A DNA stretch of 64,000 bases from Nesterenkonia halophila (GCF_009467795.1 NZ_WIAX01000017.1:41581-105580); one strand, 5' to 3'. Positions 34,562 to 45,148 are shown, counted from the stretch's first letter. The notes: generated by a model not told the origin, from the sequence alone. Numbers and translations are program-made.

Positions 34562-34582
34562 ATTGAGCGAACCAGACTCAAG
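34562..34582. promoter_or_regulatory. HAIR element 1 (HspR operator)
   Basis: ATTGAGC-N7-ACTCAAG matches 12 of 14 bases of the HAIR consensus CTTGAGT-N7-ACTCAAG. It lies 37-57 bp upstream of the dnaK ATG. Confidence 0.8.
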
Positions 34583-34614
34583 TCTCCACGGAGCGCTCTC
34601 CGGCGTCAAACTGA

Positions 34615-34635
34615 CTTGAGTCGACTCGACTCAAC
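34615..34635. promoter_or_regulatory. HAIR element 2 (HspR operator)
   Basis: CTTGAGT-CGACTCG-ACTCAAC matches 13 of 14 HAIR consensus bases. With HAIR 1 it flanks a possible minus-strand -35 TTGACG (34604-34609), so paired HspR binding would cover the dnaK promoter. Confidence 0.9.
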
Positions 34636-34728
34636 TTCTCACGTGGTGTCCAACTCAGCAGTCCCGCGATTCATTCCCGGGCTCGCCGAGTCGCCGGGAC
34701 GAGGCGTCTCACCGGGCGCTGCGACGTC

Positions 34729-34804
34729 GAGTGGCCGCTCGTGACGACGACAGAGCGTGACAACCGATCCCACGCCCGGCAGACGTCGTCACGAACGGCC
34801 ACTC
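34729..34804. terminator. 21-bp-arm inverted repeat after cutC
   Basis: Arms 34729-34749 and 34784-34804 are complementary with one mismatch around a 34-nt loop. The right arm includes the cutC stop region. It separates cutC from the dnaK promoter and shares the TCGAGTGG core with other intergenic repeats. Confidence 0.6.
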
Positions 34805-35585
34805 AGCGAGCGGACGACGGCGCGGCGTCCAGCGCCGCCCGGGCTGCGCGCACCTGCTGCGCATCCGTGGTGCTGAAGGTCTCCTCCCCGCCGCCGGGGC
34901 CCGCGGGGCCGGCCGACTGCGGGCCGGAGGCCGAGAGATGGACTGCGTCGACGCCGGCGGCGACCAGCGTCGCGAAGCCCTCGGGCCGCACTCCCCCGCC
35001 GGCGACGATCTCCAGCCGGCCCGCGGCGGCTCGCACCAGCCGAGCCAGCGTCGCGGAGCCGGCGAGAGCGTCGGCCGCACCGCCCGAGGTCAGCACCCCG
35101 TCGACGCCGCAGGCGATCAGCTGCTCGACCAGCTCCTCAGGCTCGACCCCGGCGCCCAGCAGCACGTCCACGCAGCGATGGACGATCACCGGACGGCCGG
35201 CGGCGGCCTCCGCCAGCGTCCTCAGCGCCGGCACGTCGAGGCTGGGCGCGCCGTCGGGCCGCTCGGCCAGCGCCCCGACGACGAGCGCCTCGGCTCCGGC
35301 GGAGACCAGCAGCTCGACGTCGCGGCGCATGACCTGACGCTCGCCCGAGGAGACGCGGAACCCGCCGGCGCGCGGGCGGAGGAGCGGGCGCACGGGCACG
35401 CCGAGCCCCGCGGCATGCTCCACCAGCCCGAGCGACGGCGTCAGGCCGCCGACGGCGAGCGCCTGGCAGACCTCCAGACGCTCGGCGCCGTGGGCGACCG
35501 CCGCCGTCGCACCGTCGACGTCCTGGACGGCGATCTCCAGCCGCACCGGACCTCGCGGCGCGACCGCCCCGGACGTCGCCGCCAC
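34803..35585 (-). CDS. cutC: CutC family protein
   Basis: The 260-residue TIM-barrel protein matches CutC: LEIAVQDVDGATAAVAHGAERLEVCQALAVGGLTPSLG, VRPLLRPRAGGFRVSSGE, VIVHRCVDVLL, GVDGVLTSGGAADAL and EIVAGGGVRPEG. CutC was linked to copper homeostasis in E. coli, but its biochemical role is unsettled. It starts at GTG 35585, only 4 bp after the gabD stop, so it is probably co-transcribed with gabD. No functional connection to GABA metabolism is known. Confidence 0.9.
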   Translation of the reverse strand: MAATSGAVAPRGPVRLEIAVQDVDGATAAVAHGAERLEVCQALAVGGLTPSLGLVEHAAGLGVPVRPLLRPRAGGFRVSSGERQVMRRDVELLVSAGAEALVVGALAERPDGAPSLDVPALRTLAEAAAGRPVIVHRCVDVLLGAGVEPEELVEQLIACGVDGVLTSGGAADALAGSATLARLVRAAAGRLEIVAGGGVRPEGFATLVAAGVDAVHLSASGPQSAGPAGPGGGEETFSTTDAQQVRAARAALDAAPSSAR

Positions 35586-35589
35586 CGGC

Positions 35590-37068
35590 TCAGGCCATCC
35601 CGATGCCGAGGTACTTGGTCTCGAGGAACTCGTCGATCCCCTCGGAACCGCCCTCGCGGCCCAGGCCGGACTCCTTGACGCCGCCGAAGGGCGCGGCCGG
35701 GTTGGAGACCACGCCCTGGTTGAGCCCGACCATCCCCGACTCCAGCGCCTCGCCGATGCGCAGCCCGCGGGTCAGCCCCTCGGTGTAGACGTAGTTGACC
35801 AGTCCGAACTCGGTGGAGTTGACCGCGGCGATGACCTCCTCCTCAGTGTCGAAGGGGGTCAGCGGCGCCACGGGGCCGAAGATCTCCTCGTCGCGCATCC
35901 GCGCCGAGTCGGGCACGTCGGTGAGCACTGTGGGCAGGTAGAAGTAGCCCTCGCCGCCGGGGGTCTCGCCGCCGGCGAGCACGCGGGCGCCGGAGTCCAC
36001 CGCGTCGGAGACCAGCTCGGCGACCTTGTCGCGCTGGCCGGCGTCGATCATCGGGCCGACGTCGACGCCGTCCTCGACGCCGCGGCCGACGCGCAGCGCC
36101 GCCATCCGCTCGGTGAGCCGCCGGCCGAACTCCTCGATCACGTCGCGGTGGACGAAGATCCGGTTCGCCGCGGTGCAGGCCTCGCCGGAGTTGCGCATCT
36201 TGGCCAGCATCGCACCTTCGACGGCCTTGTCCAGATCGGCGTCCTCGAAGACCACGAAGGCCGCATTGCCCCCGAGCTCCATGGAGGTGCGCATGACGTG
36301 CTCGGCGCACTGCTCCAGCAGCTTCCGCCCGACGCCGGTGGAGCCGGTGAAGGAGAGCTTGCGGGCGATGCCGGATCGGATCAGCGGCTCCATCACTCCC
36401 GAGGAGTCGGAGGTGACCAGGATGTTGACCACGCCGTCGGGCACGCCGGCCTCGCGCAGGATCTCGGCCAGCGCCAACATCGACAGCGGCGTCTGGCCGG
36501 CGGGCTTGAGCACCGAGGCGCAGCCGGCGGCCAGCGCCGGCCCCAGCTTGCGAGTGCCCATCGCCAGCGGGAAGTTCCACGGAGTGACGAAGAGCGAGAC
36601 GCCGACGGGCTGCTTGGTGACCAGGAAGCGCGCCCCGCCCTTGGGGGCGACCTGGTAGCCGCCGTCGATGCGCACCGCCTCCTCGGAGAAGTGCCGGAAG
36701 AACTCGGCGGCGTAGGCGACCTCGCCGCGGGATTCGGCCAGCGGCTTGCCCATCTCCAGCGTCATCAGCAGCGCCAGGTCGTCGGCGCGCTCGTGCATCA
36801 GCTCGAAGGCGCGCCGCAGGATGTCGGCCCGCTCGCGCGGGGCCATCGCGGCGAAGTCGGCCTGGGCGGCGTCGGCGGCGTGCAGCGCGTCCCAGCCGTC
36901 GTCGACGCTCGCGTCGGCCACTGCGCAGAGCGTGCGGCCGGTGGAGGGGTCGACGACGTCGAGCGTGCGGCCGCCGCGCGCGTCGACCCAGCGGCCGCCG
37001 ATGAACAGCTGCTGCGGCGCCTGCGCGACGACGTCGGCCTCGCGGGCGGGGGTGATGGTCTCGGTCAT
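35590..37068 (-). CDS. gabD: Succinate-semialdehyde dehydrogenase
   Basis: The 492-residue protein belongs to the aldehyde dehydrogenase superfamily. It has the cofactor region FVTPWNFPLAMGTRKLGPALAAG, the general base Glu in SMELGGNAAFVVF (about 262) and the catalytic Cys in NSGEACTAANRIF (about 297). The pattern is closest to GabD enzymes. It oxidises succinate semialdehyde to succinate with NAD(P)+. ACAGGAGGCAGTCG precedes the ATG. The divergent neighbour is a GabT-like aminotransferase, so the pair would degrade GABA. A palindrome at 37131-37144 overlaps the probable -35. Confidence 0.9.
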   Translation of the reverse strand: MTETITPAREADVVAQAPQQLFIGGRWVDARGGRTLDVVDPSTGRTLCAVADASVDDGWDALHAADAAQADFAAMAPRERADILRRAFELMHERADDLALLMTLEMGKPLAESRGEVAYAAEFFRHFSEEAVRIDGGYQVAPKGGARFLVTKQPVGVSLFVTPWNFPLAMGTRKLGPALAAGCASVLKPAGQTPLSMLALAEILREAGVPDGVVNILVTSDSSGVMEPLIRSGIARKLSFTGSTGVGRKLLEQCAEHVMRTSMELGGNAAFVVFEDADLDKAVEGAMLAKMRNSGEACTAANRIFVHRDVIEEFGRRLTERMAALRVGRGVEDGVDVGPMIDAGQRDKVAELVSDAVDSGARVLAGGETPGGEGYFYLPTVLTDVPDSARMRDEEIFGPVAPLTPFDTEEEVIAAVNSTEFGLVNYVYTEGLTRGLRIGEALESGMVGLNQGVVSNPAAPFGGVKESGLGREGGSEGIDEFLETKYLGIGMA

Positions 37069-37130
37069 CGACTGCCTCCTGTGAGCATCCTGACATCAAC
37101 GGTCTCAGCGAGTACTCTAGCCAGTGCGAA

Positions 37131-37144
37131 GATTGTCAACAATC
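37131..37144. promoter_or_regulatory. Operator-like palindrome between gabD and gabT
   Basis: GATTGTCAACAATC is a 6-2-6 inverted repeat in the 181-bp divergent gap. On the minus strand it contains a consensus -35 (TTGACA, 37134-37139) for gabD. It resembles GntR-family operators (TTGTNNACAA type), but no regulator gene is adjacent. Confidence 0.6.
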
Positions 37145-37249
37145 CTCGATGGACTCGCGCCCCGCCGGGGCGGCGAACCCCGCGGGCCCGCACCCTGGGG
37201 CCCGACGGCCGGTGCGACCGGCCGCCACCCGATCCGCGAAGGAGTTCCG

Positions 37250-38503
37250 ATGGCGACCCTCTCCCCCCACCTGAAGCAGGCGACCCCCGTCGTGGCCGAG
37301 CGCGGCGAGGGCGTGCACCTCTTCGACGACGCCGGCGGCCGCTGGCTGGACTTCACCGCCGGCATCGGCGTGACCAGCACCGGCCACTGCCACCCGAAGG
37401 TCGTCGCCGCCGCCCAGGAGCAGGTGGGCCGGCTCATCCACGGCCAGTACACCACGATCATGCACCGGCCGCTGCAGCAGCTCACCGAGCGCCTCGGCGA
37501 GGTGCTGCCGGAGCACCTGGACTCGCTGTTCTTCTCCAACTCCGGTTCGGAGGCCGCCGAGGCCGCCGTCCGCCTGGCCCGGCAGGCCACCGGGAAGCCG
37601 AACATCATCGCCTTCCACGGCGGCTTCCACGGCCGCACGATGGGCGCGGCCTCGCTGACCACCTCCGGGACCAAGATCCGCTCGGGCTTCAGCCCGCTGA
37701 TGGGCGGGGTCGTCGTCGCGCCCTTCCCCGACGCCGACCACTACGGCTGGGACCAGGAGACGACGACCGACTTCGCGCTGAAGGAGCTCGACCGGCTCTT
37801 CGCCACGATCACCTCCCCGGACGACACGGCGGCGATGATCATCGAGCCGGTGCTCGGCGAGGGCGGCTACATGCCGGCGAACACCCGCTTCCTGCAGGGA
37901 CTGCGCGAGCGCGCCGACCGGCACGGCGTGCTGCTGATCCTCGACGAGGTGCAGACCGGCTGGGGCCGCACCGGCGCGTTCTGGGGCAAGGACCACTTCG
38001 GCGTCGAGGCCGACATCATGATGACCGCCAAGGGCCTGGCCTCGGGCTTCCCGCTGTCCGGGATCGCGGCGACCTCGGAGATCATGGCCAAGGCCTGGCC
38101 CGGCTCGCAGGGCGGGACCTACGGAGCCAACGCCGTCGCCTGCGCGGCCGCTCTGGCCACTCTCGACGTCATCGAGGAGGAGGGCCTGGTGGCCAACGCC
38201 GCCGGACGCGGCGCGCGGCTGCGCGAGGGACTGGAGGCCGTCGCCGCGGAGACCGCGGCCATCTCCGACGTACGCGGCCTGGGCCTGATGCAGGGCAACC
38301 AGTTCCGCGACGCCGACGGCGAGCCCGACGGCGCCACGGCCGCCGCCGTCCAGCAGGAGGCCGCCCGGCGCGGACTGCTGCTGCTCACCTGCGGCCCGTG
38401 GGGCCAGGTGGTGCGCTTCATCCCGGCGCTGGTGGTCGACGACGATGCCGTCGACGAGGCGCTGGGCATCTGGCGCGAGGCGGTGGACGCCGTCGTCGGC
38501 TGA
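37250..38503 (+). CDS. gabT: 4-aminobutyrate aminotransferase-like class III aminotransferase
   Basis: The 417-residue PLP enzyme has class III aminotransferase signatures: FTAGIGVTSTGHCHPKV, FFSNSGSEAAEAAVRLAR, FHGGFHGRTMGAASLT, LILDEVQTGWGRTG and the Schiff-base Lys261 in [26 protein letters not shown] precedes the ATG at 37250; 42 upstream in-frame codons cross the palindrome and are rejected. It would transfer the amino group of GABA to 2-oxoglutarate, giving succinate semialdehyde for the divergent gabD product. Other omega-amino acids are possible substrates. Confidence 0.87.
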   Translation: MATLSPHLKQATPVVAERGEGVHLFDDAGGRWLDFTAGIGVTSTGHCHPKVVAAAQEQVGRLIHGQYTTIMHRPLQQLTERLGEVLPEHLDSLFFSNSGSEAAEAAVRLARQATGKPNIIAFHGGFHGRTMGAASLTTSGTKIRSGFSPLMGGVVVAPFPDADHYGWDQETTTDFALKELDRLFATITSPDDTAAMIIEPVLGEGGYMPANTRFLQGLRERADRHGVLLILDEVQTGWGRTGAFWGKDHFGVEADIMMTAKGLASGFPLSGIAATSEIMAKAWPGSQGGTYGANAVACAAALATLDVIEEEGLVANAAGRGARLREGLEAVAAETAAISDVRGLGLMQGNQFRDADGEPDGATAAAVQQEAARRGLLLLTCGPWGQVVRFIPALVVDDDAVDEALGIWREAVDAVVG

Positions 38504-38681
38504 TTCCGGACAGCCCGCGCAGGTCGCCGCATCACACCTCACAGTCTGCACGACCTGCCCCTGCTCGCCCCGCTGACCGGCACCGCCGGGCGGCGCGGCG
38601 CTGCTGTGCGCCCTGCCATGACGCCGCAGGGGCCGCATACCCCACGCGCCGATTCGCGCCGAGGGGACATCCTGCGGTTCC

Positions 38682-40166
<1,485 letters not shown>

Positions 40167-40194
40167 CCCGCTGAGCCGGGTCCCGACCCTGCAC

Positions 40195-40247
40195 ACGACG
40201 ACGGCGCCGTCCCGACCTGCCGAGGATCGGGGCGGCGCCGTCGTCGT
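40195..40247. terminator. 21-bp-arm hairpin between the POT carrier and SGNH hydrolase
   Basis: Arms 40195-40215 and 40227-40247 pair with one mismatch around an 11-nt loop. The genes on each side converge, so it can terminate both. The first 17 bases from 40191 are identical to 20636-20652. Confidence 0.75.
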
Positions 40248-40299
40248 ATCCGCGGAGGCGAGCTCTGCGGCGGCCCGGCCGCAGCGCGGCCCGCGCCGT

Positions 40300-41091
40300 T
40301 CACCAGATGCGCGAGGTGAGTTTGGGGTACTTCGGGCTGAGGTCGTCGCCGGAGGAGGTGCCGGTCAGCCGCCGCTTCATCCAGGGCAGCACGTGCTCGC
40401 GGGTCCAGGTGACGTTGCCGGCGGTGCGCTCGACGAGGTTCTGCGGCGGCAGGTCCTCGATCTCCGGGGCGGGGATGTCGTCCTTCGCCCCGAGCACCGC
40501 CAGGACCTCCTTGGCCATGGCGGTGTGGCCGGAGATGCCCAGGTGCATCCGGTCGACGTCCCAGTAGCGCCAGTCCTGGAACTTCTTCATGTGCCAGAAG
40601 TCCACCAGCGTGCAGCCCAGATCGTCGGCGATCTTGCGGACGTGCTCGTTGTAGATGGCGGTGCGCCCGCGGGTCAGATTGAACACCGGGGCCTTGGCCG
40701 AGTCGAAGCCGGTGAAGAGCACGACCTGCGCGCCGGTGTCGACCAGCTGCCGGACGGCATGCCGATAGCGGGCCATCAGACCATCGACGTTCACCACCGG
40801 CCGCAGGATGTCGTTGCCGCCGGCGTAGAGGGTGACCAGAGTCGGCTCCATGGCGACGGCGGCGTCGATCTGCTCGTCCAGGGCCTGGGGCAGCTTCTTC
40901 CCGCGGATGGCGAGGTTCGCGTAGCCCCAGCGCGGGTCCTCGGCGATGAGCTGGGCGGCGACCCGGTCGGCCCAGCCGCGCACGGCGTTCGGGCTCGAGG
41001 GGTCGATGTCCCCGACCCCTTCGGTGAAGGAGTCGCCGAGCGCGACGAAGCGCTTCTCGAACGGTCCGTCGAGTTCATCTGCTGCGGACAT
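40300..41091 (-). CDS. SGNH/GDSL hydrolase family protein
   Basis: The 263-residue protein has the SGNH blocks: GDSFTEG with catalytic Ser21, LAIRGKKLPQ (Gly block), YAGGNDILRP (Asn block) and DRMHLGISGH with the Asp/His pair. There is no signal peptide, so it acts in the cytoplasm. The family includes esterases, lipases and acetylhydrolases; the substrate is not predictable. About 50 C-terminal residues (NLVERTAGNVTWTREHVLPWMKRRL) extend past the core, as in many actinobacterial members. It stands alone. Confidence 0.9.
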   Translation of the reverse strand: MSAADELDGPFEKRFVALGDSFTEGVGDIDPSSPNAVRGWADRVAAQLIAEDPRWGYANLAIRGKKLPQALDEQIDAAVAMEPTLVTLYAGGNDILRPVVNVDGLMARYRHAVRQLVDTGAQVVLFTGFDSAKAPVFNLTRGRTAIYNEHVRKIADDLGCTLVDFWHMKKFQDWRYWDVDRMHLGISGHTAMAKEVLAVLGAKDDIPAPEIEDLPPQNLVERTAGNVTWTREHVLPWMKRRLTGTSSGDDLSPKYPKLTSRIW

Positions 41092-41180
41092 GGGCGCTCC
41101 TGAAGACGACGACTGCTTCGTACCTCTTCACACTATCGCGGGGCCGCGACGGGCGACCACTGGCCGGCCGCGCGGCTCGC

Positions 41181-41819
41181 TCAACGCAGCTCGGCGATCT
41201 CCTCCGCCGTGAGCTCGCGGACCGGCCGGTCGTGCAGCAGGAAGGCCAGCTGGGCGGAGGCCTCCAGCTCCTCGGCGGCGTTCACCGCGTCCTCCAGCGA
41301 CGCGCCGGCCACCAGGGATCCGTGGTTGGCCAGGATCACGGCCCGTGACCGCTGACCGGCGGTGCGGATGTCGTCGAGCATCTCCGCCGCCCCGGGGCGG
41401 AAGTAGGGCACCACGGGGACCTCGCCTCCCAGCCGCATCACGAAGTACGGAGTCAGCGGCGGGATGACCGGGTCCTCGCCGGCGGGCAGGCAGCTGACCG
41501 CGGTGACGTAGGTCGAGTGCAGATGCACCATCGCAGCGGACTCGGGCCGTGCCTGGTACATCGCCCGGTGCATCACCACCTCCTTCGAGGGGCGAGGCCC
41601 GTCGACGTGCTGCCAGTCGTGGTCCAGCACCGCCAGCTCGTCCTCCTCCAGGCGTCCCAGGGAGGCGTTGGTCGGCGTCATCAGGTACCCCGTGTCCGTG
41701 CGGACGCTGAGGTTCCCGGCGCTGCCGACCGAGTATCCCCGCTCGAAGAGGCTGGCTCCGAGGGCGACGATCCGACGGCGGGCGGCCTGCGCGGCATGGT
41801 CCGCGGTGTGGTCGGTCAC
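41181..41819 (-). CDS. otnC: 3-oxo-tetronate 4-phosphate decarboxylase (class II aldolase family)
   Basis: The 212-residue class II aldolase/adducin protein has SVGSAGNLSVRT, the helix PRPSKEVVMHRAMYQARP with the catalytic Glu, metal ligands in MVHLHSTYVTAVS, and ILANHGSLVAG. In the tetronate pathways OtnC decarboxylates 3-oxo-tetronate 4-phosphate to dihydroxyacetone phosphate and CO2. The kinase, isomerase and dehydrogenases of the same route are in this cluster, which separates it from fuculose-phosphate aldolases of the same family. GTG start at 41819 with AGGAGAG upstream; 85 bp after gntP. Confidence 0.88.
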   Translation of the reverse strand: MTDHTADHAAQAARRRIVALGASLFERGYSVGSAGNLSVRTDTGYLMTPTNASLGRLEEDELAVLDHDWQHVDGPRPSKEVVMHRAMYQARPESAAMVHLHSTYVTAVSCLPAGEDPVIPPLTPYFVMRLGGEVPVVPYFRPGAAEMLDDIRTAGQRSRAVILANHGSLVAGASLEDAVNAAEELEASAQLAFLLHDRPVRELTAEEIAELR

Positions 41820-41904
41820 TGCTGTGCTCTCCTCTGCTGGTGGGGACGGGCGGCCGGGTCCGCTCTCCCGTCGCCCGGGGCGTCATGGCGTCGCGGCGGA
41901 TTCA

Positions 41905-43305
41905 TCATACGAAGGCGTCGACGATCAGCAGCGTCACCATGCTCGACCCCCAGGCGATGGTGGTCGGCACCGACCAGGCGAGCATCTGATGGGCGGCGTT
42001 CTTCACCCCGAGCATGCGATTGACGACCCAGAACAGGCTGTCGTTGAAGTAGCTGAAGAACATCGACCCCAGGCAGGCCGCCTGGGCGGCGAGCACCATC
42101 GTCACGCCGGGCATGTCGGCCATGATCGGCGCCGAGATCGAGGCCGCCGTGATGATGGAGACGGTCCCCGAGCCCTGGATCGCCCGCACGATGGTCGCGA
42201 TGACGAAGGGGATCAGCACTGCCGGCAGCGGCAGACCCGAGGCCCACTCGCCGATCGACTGCCCGGTGCCGCTGTCGCGCAGCACCGCGCCCAGCGCACC
42301 GCCGGCGCCGGTGACCAGCAAGATGATGCCCGCGCTCTCGACGCCCTTCTCCATGTCGGCCAGCGTGTCCTGACGCGGCTGTCCGCGGGTCAGGCCGTAG
42401 ACGGCGATGAGCACGCCGATCAGCAGGGCGATGACGGGGTTTCCGACGAAGGCCGCGGTCTGCACCAGCACCTCGGGCAGCGTGATCGCTCCGGCCTCGG
42501 TGAGATTGGTGGAGACGGTGTTGGCGAAGATCAGCAGGATCGGCACGAGGATCGGCATCAGCGAGATCGCCAGCGAGGGCAGCTTCCGCTCCCGCTCGAC
42601 GGCCTGAGCCTCGAACTCGGCGAAGGCCGCGCTCGGGGAGAGCTGCTCGCCGGTCTGGGCGGCGACCTTCGCCTCGATCCGCGGGCCCATGATCGTCGCG
42701 TAGAGCACCACGAGCACCAGAGCCGGCAGGGTCAGGACCACGCCCCAGAGGATCATCTCCCCGACGCCGACGTCGAAGATCCCCGCCGCGCCCAGCGGGC
42801 CGGGAGTCGGCGGCACGGCGTGGTGGGTCATGGTCAGCCCGCCGGCCAGGGCGATGCCCAGGGTGAGGATGGAGCGCCCCGAGGTGCGGCTCAGCGACCG
42901 CACCAGCGGGGTGAGGATGACGAAGGCGCTGTCGACGAAGATCGGGATCGAGATGATGAATCCCGCCCCGGCGAGCGCCCATTCCTCCCGCTTGCGGCCG
43001 AGCCAGCGGATGAGCGTCACCGCCAGCTTCTCGGCGGCCCCGGAGGCTTCGAGGATCCGGCCCATCATCACGCCGAGGCCGATGACCAGTCCGATGGTCG
43101 ACAGCGTGGAGCCGAACCCGGTGGTGATGGACTCGATGGTGGCGTCCGGGGCCATGCCCGCGGCCAGCCCGGCGATCGAGGCGGCGATGACCAGGGCGAG
43201 CACGGCGTGCACCTTGGTCCGCAGCACGAAGAGGATCAGCAGCGCGACGGCGACGGCCAGGCCGACGACGGCGCCTATCTCAGAGGTGGTGACGGCATCA
43301 TTCAT
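41905..43305 (-). CDS. GntP-family gluconate/sugar-acid permease
   Basis: The 466-residue membrane protein has about 12-14 helices and GntP-family features: GLGVMMGRILEASGAAEKLAVTLIRWLG, FIISIPIFVDSAFVILTPLVRSLS, GIALAGGLTMTHHAVPPTPGPLGAA, and FNDSLFWVVNRMLG near the C-terminus. The family transports gluconate and related aldonic acids. Position inside the otn/den cluster suggests D-erythronate and L-threonate as substrates. GAGGAGGACACC precedes the ATG; 63 bp separate it from denD. Confidence 0.93.
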   Translation of the reverse strand: MNDAVTTSEIGAVVGLAVAVALLILFVLRTKVHAVLALVIAASIAGLAAGMAPDATIESITTGFGSTLSTIGLVIGLGVMMGRILEASGAAEKLAVTLIRWLGRKREEWALAGAGFIISIPIFVDSAFVILTPLVRSLSRTSGRSILTLGIALAGGLTMTHHAVPPTPGPLGAAGIFDVGVGEMILWGVVLTLPALVLVVLYATIMGPRIEAKVAAQTGEQLSPSAAFAEFEAQAVERERKLPSLAISLMPILVPILLIFANTVSTNLTEAGAITLPEVLVQTAAFVGNPVIALLIGVLIAVYGLTRGQPRQDTLADMEKGVESAGIILLVTGAGGALGAVLRDSGTGQSIGEWASGLPLPAVLIPFVIATIVRAIQGSGTVSIITAASISAPIMADMPGVTMVLAAQAACLGSMFFSYFNDSLFWVVNRMLGVKNAAHQMLAWSVPTTIAWGSSMVTLLIVDAFV

Positions 43306-43368
43306 GGTGTCCTCCTCGACACATCATGAGCATCCGCCGCGGAGGTCGCGGCGAAGGCAGCGGAACGG

Positions 43369-44328
43369 TCAGGCAACGAACTCGTCGTGATGCTGGCGGA
43401 CGGCCTCCTCGAAGCTTCCGTCCGGACGGAAGCCCAGGGCCAGGACGCGGTCGACGTCGAAGGCCGCGGGCCAGGAGCGGATGATGCGGCTGATCCGCTC
43501 GTCCGGCTCGTGATGGACCCGGGCCACGGCCTCCTCGCCGCCGACCCGGCGCAGGGCTTCGAGCATCTCCTCGACGGTGACGGTGACGCCGGGCAGGTTC
43601 AGCACCCGCCAGGAGCCCAGCGGCGCGGAGTCGACGACGGCGGCGTGGACCAGGTTGTCCACCACGGTCTGCGGCGAGCTCAGCCAGAGCCGGGTGTCGG
43701 TCGGCACCGGGCAGACGGAGTCCTCGCCCTGCAGCGGCTCGCGGATGATGCCGCTGGCGAAGGAGGAGACCGCCGAGTTCGGCCGCCCGGGACGCACCGA
43801 GATCGTGGGCAGCCGGCAGATCCGCGCGTCGACGAAGCCCTTGCGCGAGTACTCGTTGACCAGCAGCTCGCCGATGGCCTTGAACGCACCGTAGGTCGAC
43901 TCCGGCTGGACCCCCTGGTCCTCGGCCAGGACCTCCGGCAGCTCACCGCCGAAGACGGCTATGGAGCTGGTGAAGATGAACCGCGGCGTCGCGCCGGTCG
44001 ATCGGGCGGCCTCGAGCAGCGCGCGGGTGCCGTCGACGTTGACGCGGTGGGAGAGGTCGAAGTCGTCCTCCGAGCCGCCGCTGAGCACGGCGGCCAGGTG
44101 GTAGATCGCCGCAGTGTCGGCGTCGACGACGTCGGCCAGCAGCTCGGCGTCGCCGAGATCGCCCACGCGGGACTCCACTCGGGGGTCCTCCACCGGGCTC
44201 TCGGCGAGGTCCAACGAAACGACGGCGTCGACGTCCCAGGGCAGCCGCCCCGCATCCTGGGCGGCGAGCAGCTGGGTGATCACGCGGCTGCCGACGAATC
44301 CGGCGCCTCCGGTCACGATGATCTTCAT
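43369..44328 (-). CDS. denD: D-erythronate dehydrogenase (extended SDR)
   Basis: The 319-residue extended short-chain dehydrogenase has VTGGAGFVGSRVITQLL at the N-terminus, YHLAAVLSGGSEDDFDLSHRVNVDGTR, IFTSSIAVFGG and the active-site STYGAFKAIGE (Tyr-x3-Lys), followed by ICRLPTISVRPGRPN. This matches DenD-like enzymes, which oxidise D-erythronate to 2-oxo-tetronate. The adjacent kinase, isomerase and decarboxylase complete that route. It follows deoR by 31 bp. Confidence 0.9.
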   Translation of the reverse strand: MKIIVTGGAGFVGSRVITQLLAAQDAGRLPWDVDAVVSLDLAESPVEDPRVESRVGDLGDAELLADVVDADTAAIYHLAAVLSGGSEDDFDLSHRVNVDGTRALLEAARSTGATPRFIFTSSIAVFGGELPEVLAEDQGVQPESTYGAFKAIGELLVNEYSRKGFVDARICRLPTISVRPGRPNSAVSSFASGIIREPLQGEDSVCPVPTDTRLWLSSPQTVVDNLVHAAVVDSAPLGSWRVLNLPGVTVTVEEMLEALRRVGGEEAVARVHHEPDERISRIIRSWPAAFDVDRVLALGFRPDGSFEEAVRQHHDEFVA

Positions 44329-44359
44329 GGGTCACAGGTCCTTTCGCAGGTCTCGGGTC

Positions 44360-45148
44360 TCAGGGGCGGGAGCGCCCGGGCTCGCCGATCAGCAGCTCGA
44401 CGCCGAGCTGGGCGAGGTGCTCGCCGGCGGCATCGGGCAGCGCGCCGTCGGTGACGATGCTGTCGAAGGCGTCCAGGGCGACGGCGCGGCAGGCCGCCAC
44501 CCGGCCGTACTTGCTGCTGTCGGTGGCCAGGCAGGACCGCGAGGAGTTCTCCACGATCGCGCGCTTGACCAGGGTCTTGGCCTCCGAGGGCACGGAGAGT
44601 CCGCGCAGGTCGAAGGAGGACGCCGAGACGACGGCGAGGTCGATGTTGAACTCGGCCAGCTCCGCGGCGGGGACCGCGCCCTCGGTGGAGAGGTTCGCGC
44701 TGTCCAGCCGCCCGCCGAGCACATGCACTCCGGCGGTGGGATGATCGCCCAGGCAGGCGGCCACGGCCAGGTCGTTGGTGATGAGGTCCACCGGCAGCTC
44801 CTCGGCGCGCTCCACCAGCTGCCGGGCGACGGCCAGCATCGTGGTGCCGGCGTCGAGGTAGACCAGGTCCCCGGGACGGACGAGCTCCACCGTCCGGGCG
44901 GCGATCGCCTCCTTCTCCGTCGGATGCAGGCCCAGCTTGGCCTGATGCGTGGCGTCCAGCGCGATGCGCGAGGGCAGCGCCACGCCGCCGGAGACCGAGA
45001 CCACCCGCCCGGCCTCCTCGAGCTGGCGGATGTCCCGGCGCACGGTCATATGCGAGACGCCGAGGGCCTCGGTGAGCTCCGCGATGCTCACCGAGCCCTG
45101 CTCCTCGACCAGATGGACCAGGCGACGTCGACGCTCGTCGGGGATCAT
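44360..45148 (-). CDS. DeoR-family transcriptional regulator of the tetronate cluster
   Basis: The 262-residue protein has a DeoR N-terminal helix-turn-helix (MIPDERRRRLVHLVEEQGSVSIAELTEALGVSHMTVRRDIRQLEEAG). The C-terminal sugar-phosphate-sensing domain is marked by VYLDAGTTMLAVARQL, ITNDLAVAACL and VHVLGGRLDSANLS. It overlaps the otnI stop by ATGA and lies within the operon it probably controls. The 8-bp inverted repeat at 47376-47405 upstream of otnK and ltnD is the best candidate binding site. DeoR-family repressors usually sense a phosphorylated pathway intermediate. Confidence 0.92.
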   Translation of the reverse strand: MIPDERRRRLVHLVEEQGSVSIAELTEALGVSHMTVRRDIRQLEEAGRVVSVSGGVALPSRIALDATHQAKLGLHPTEKEAIAARTVELVRPGDLVYLDAGTTMLAVARQLVERAEELPVDLITNDLAVAACLGDHPTAGVHVLGGRLDSANLSTEGAVPAAELAEFNIDLAVVSASSFDLRGLSVPSEAKTLVKRAIVENSSRSCLATDSSKYGRVAACRAVALDAFDSIVTDGALPDAAGEHLAQLGVELLIGEPGRSRP

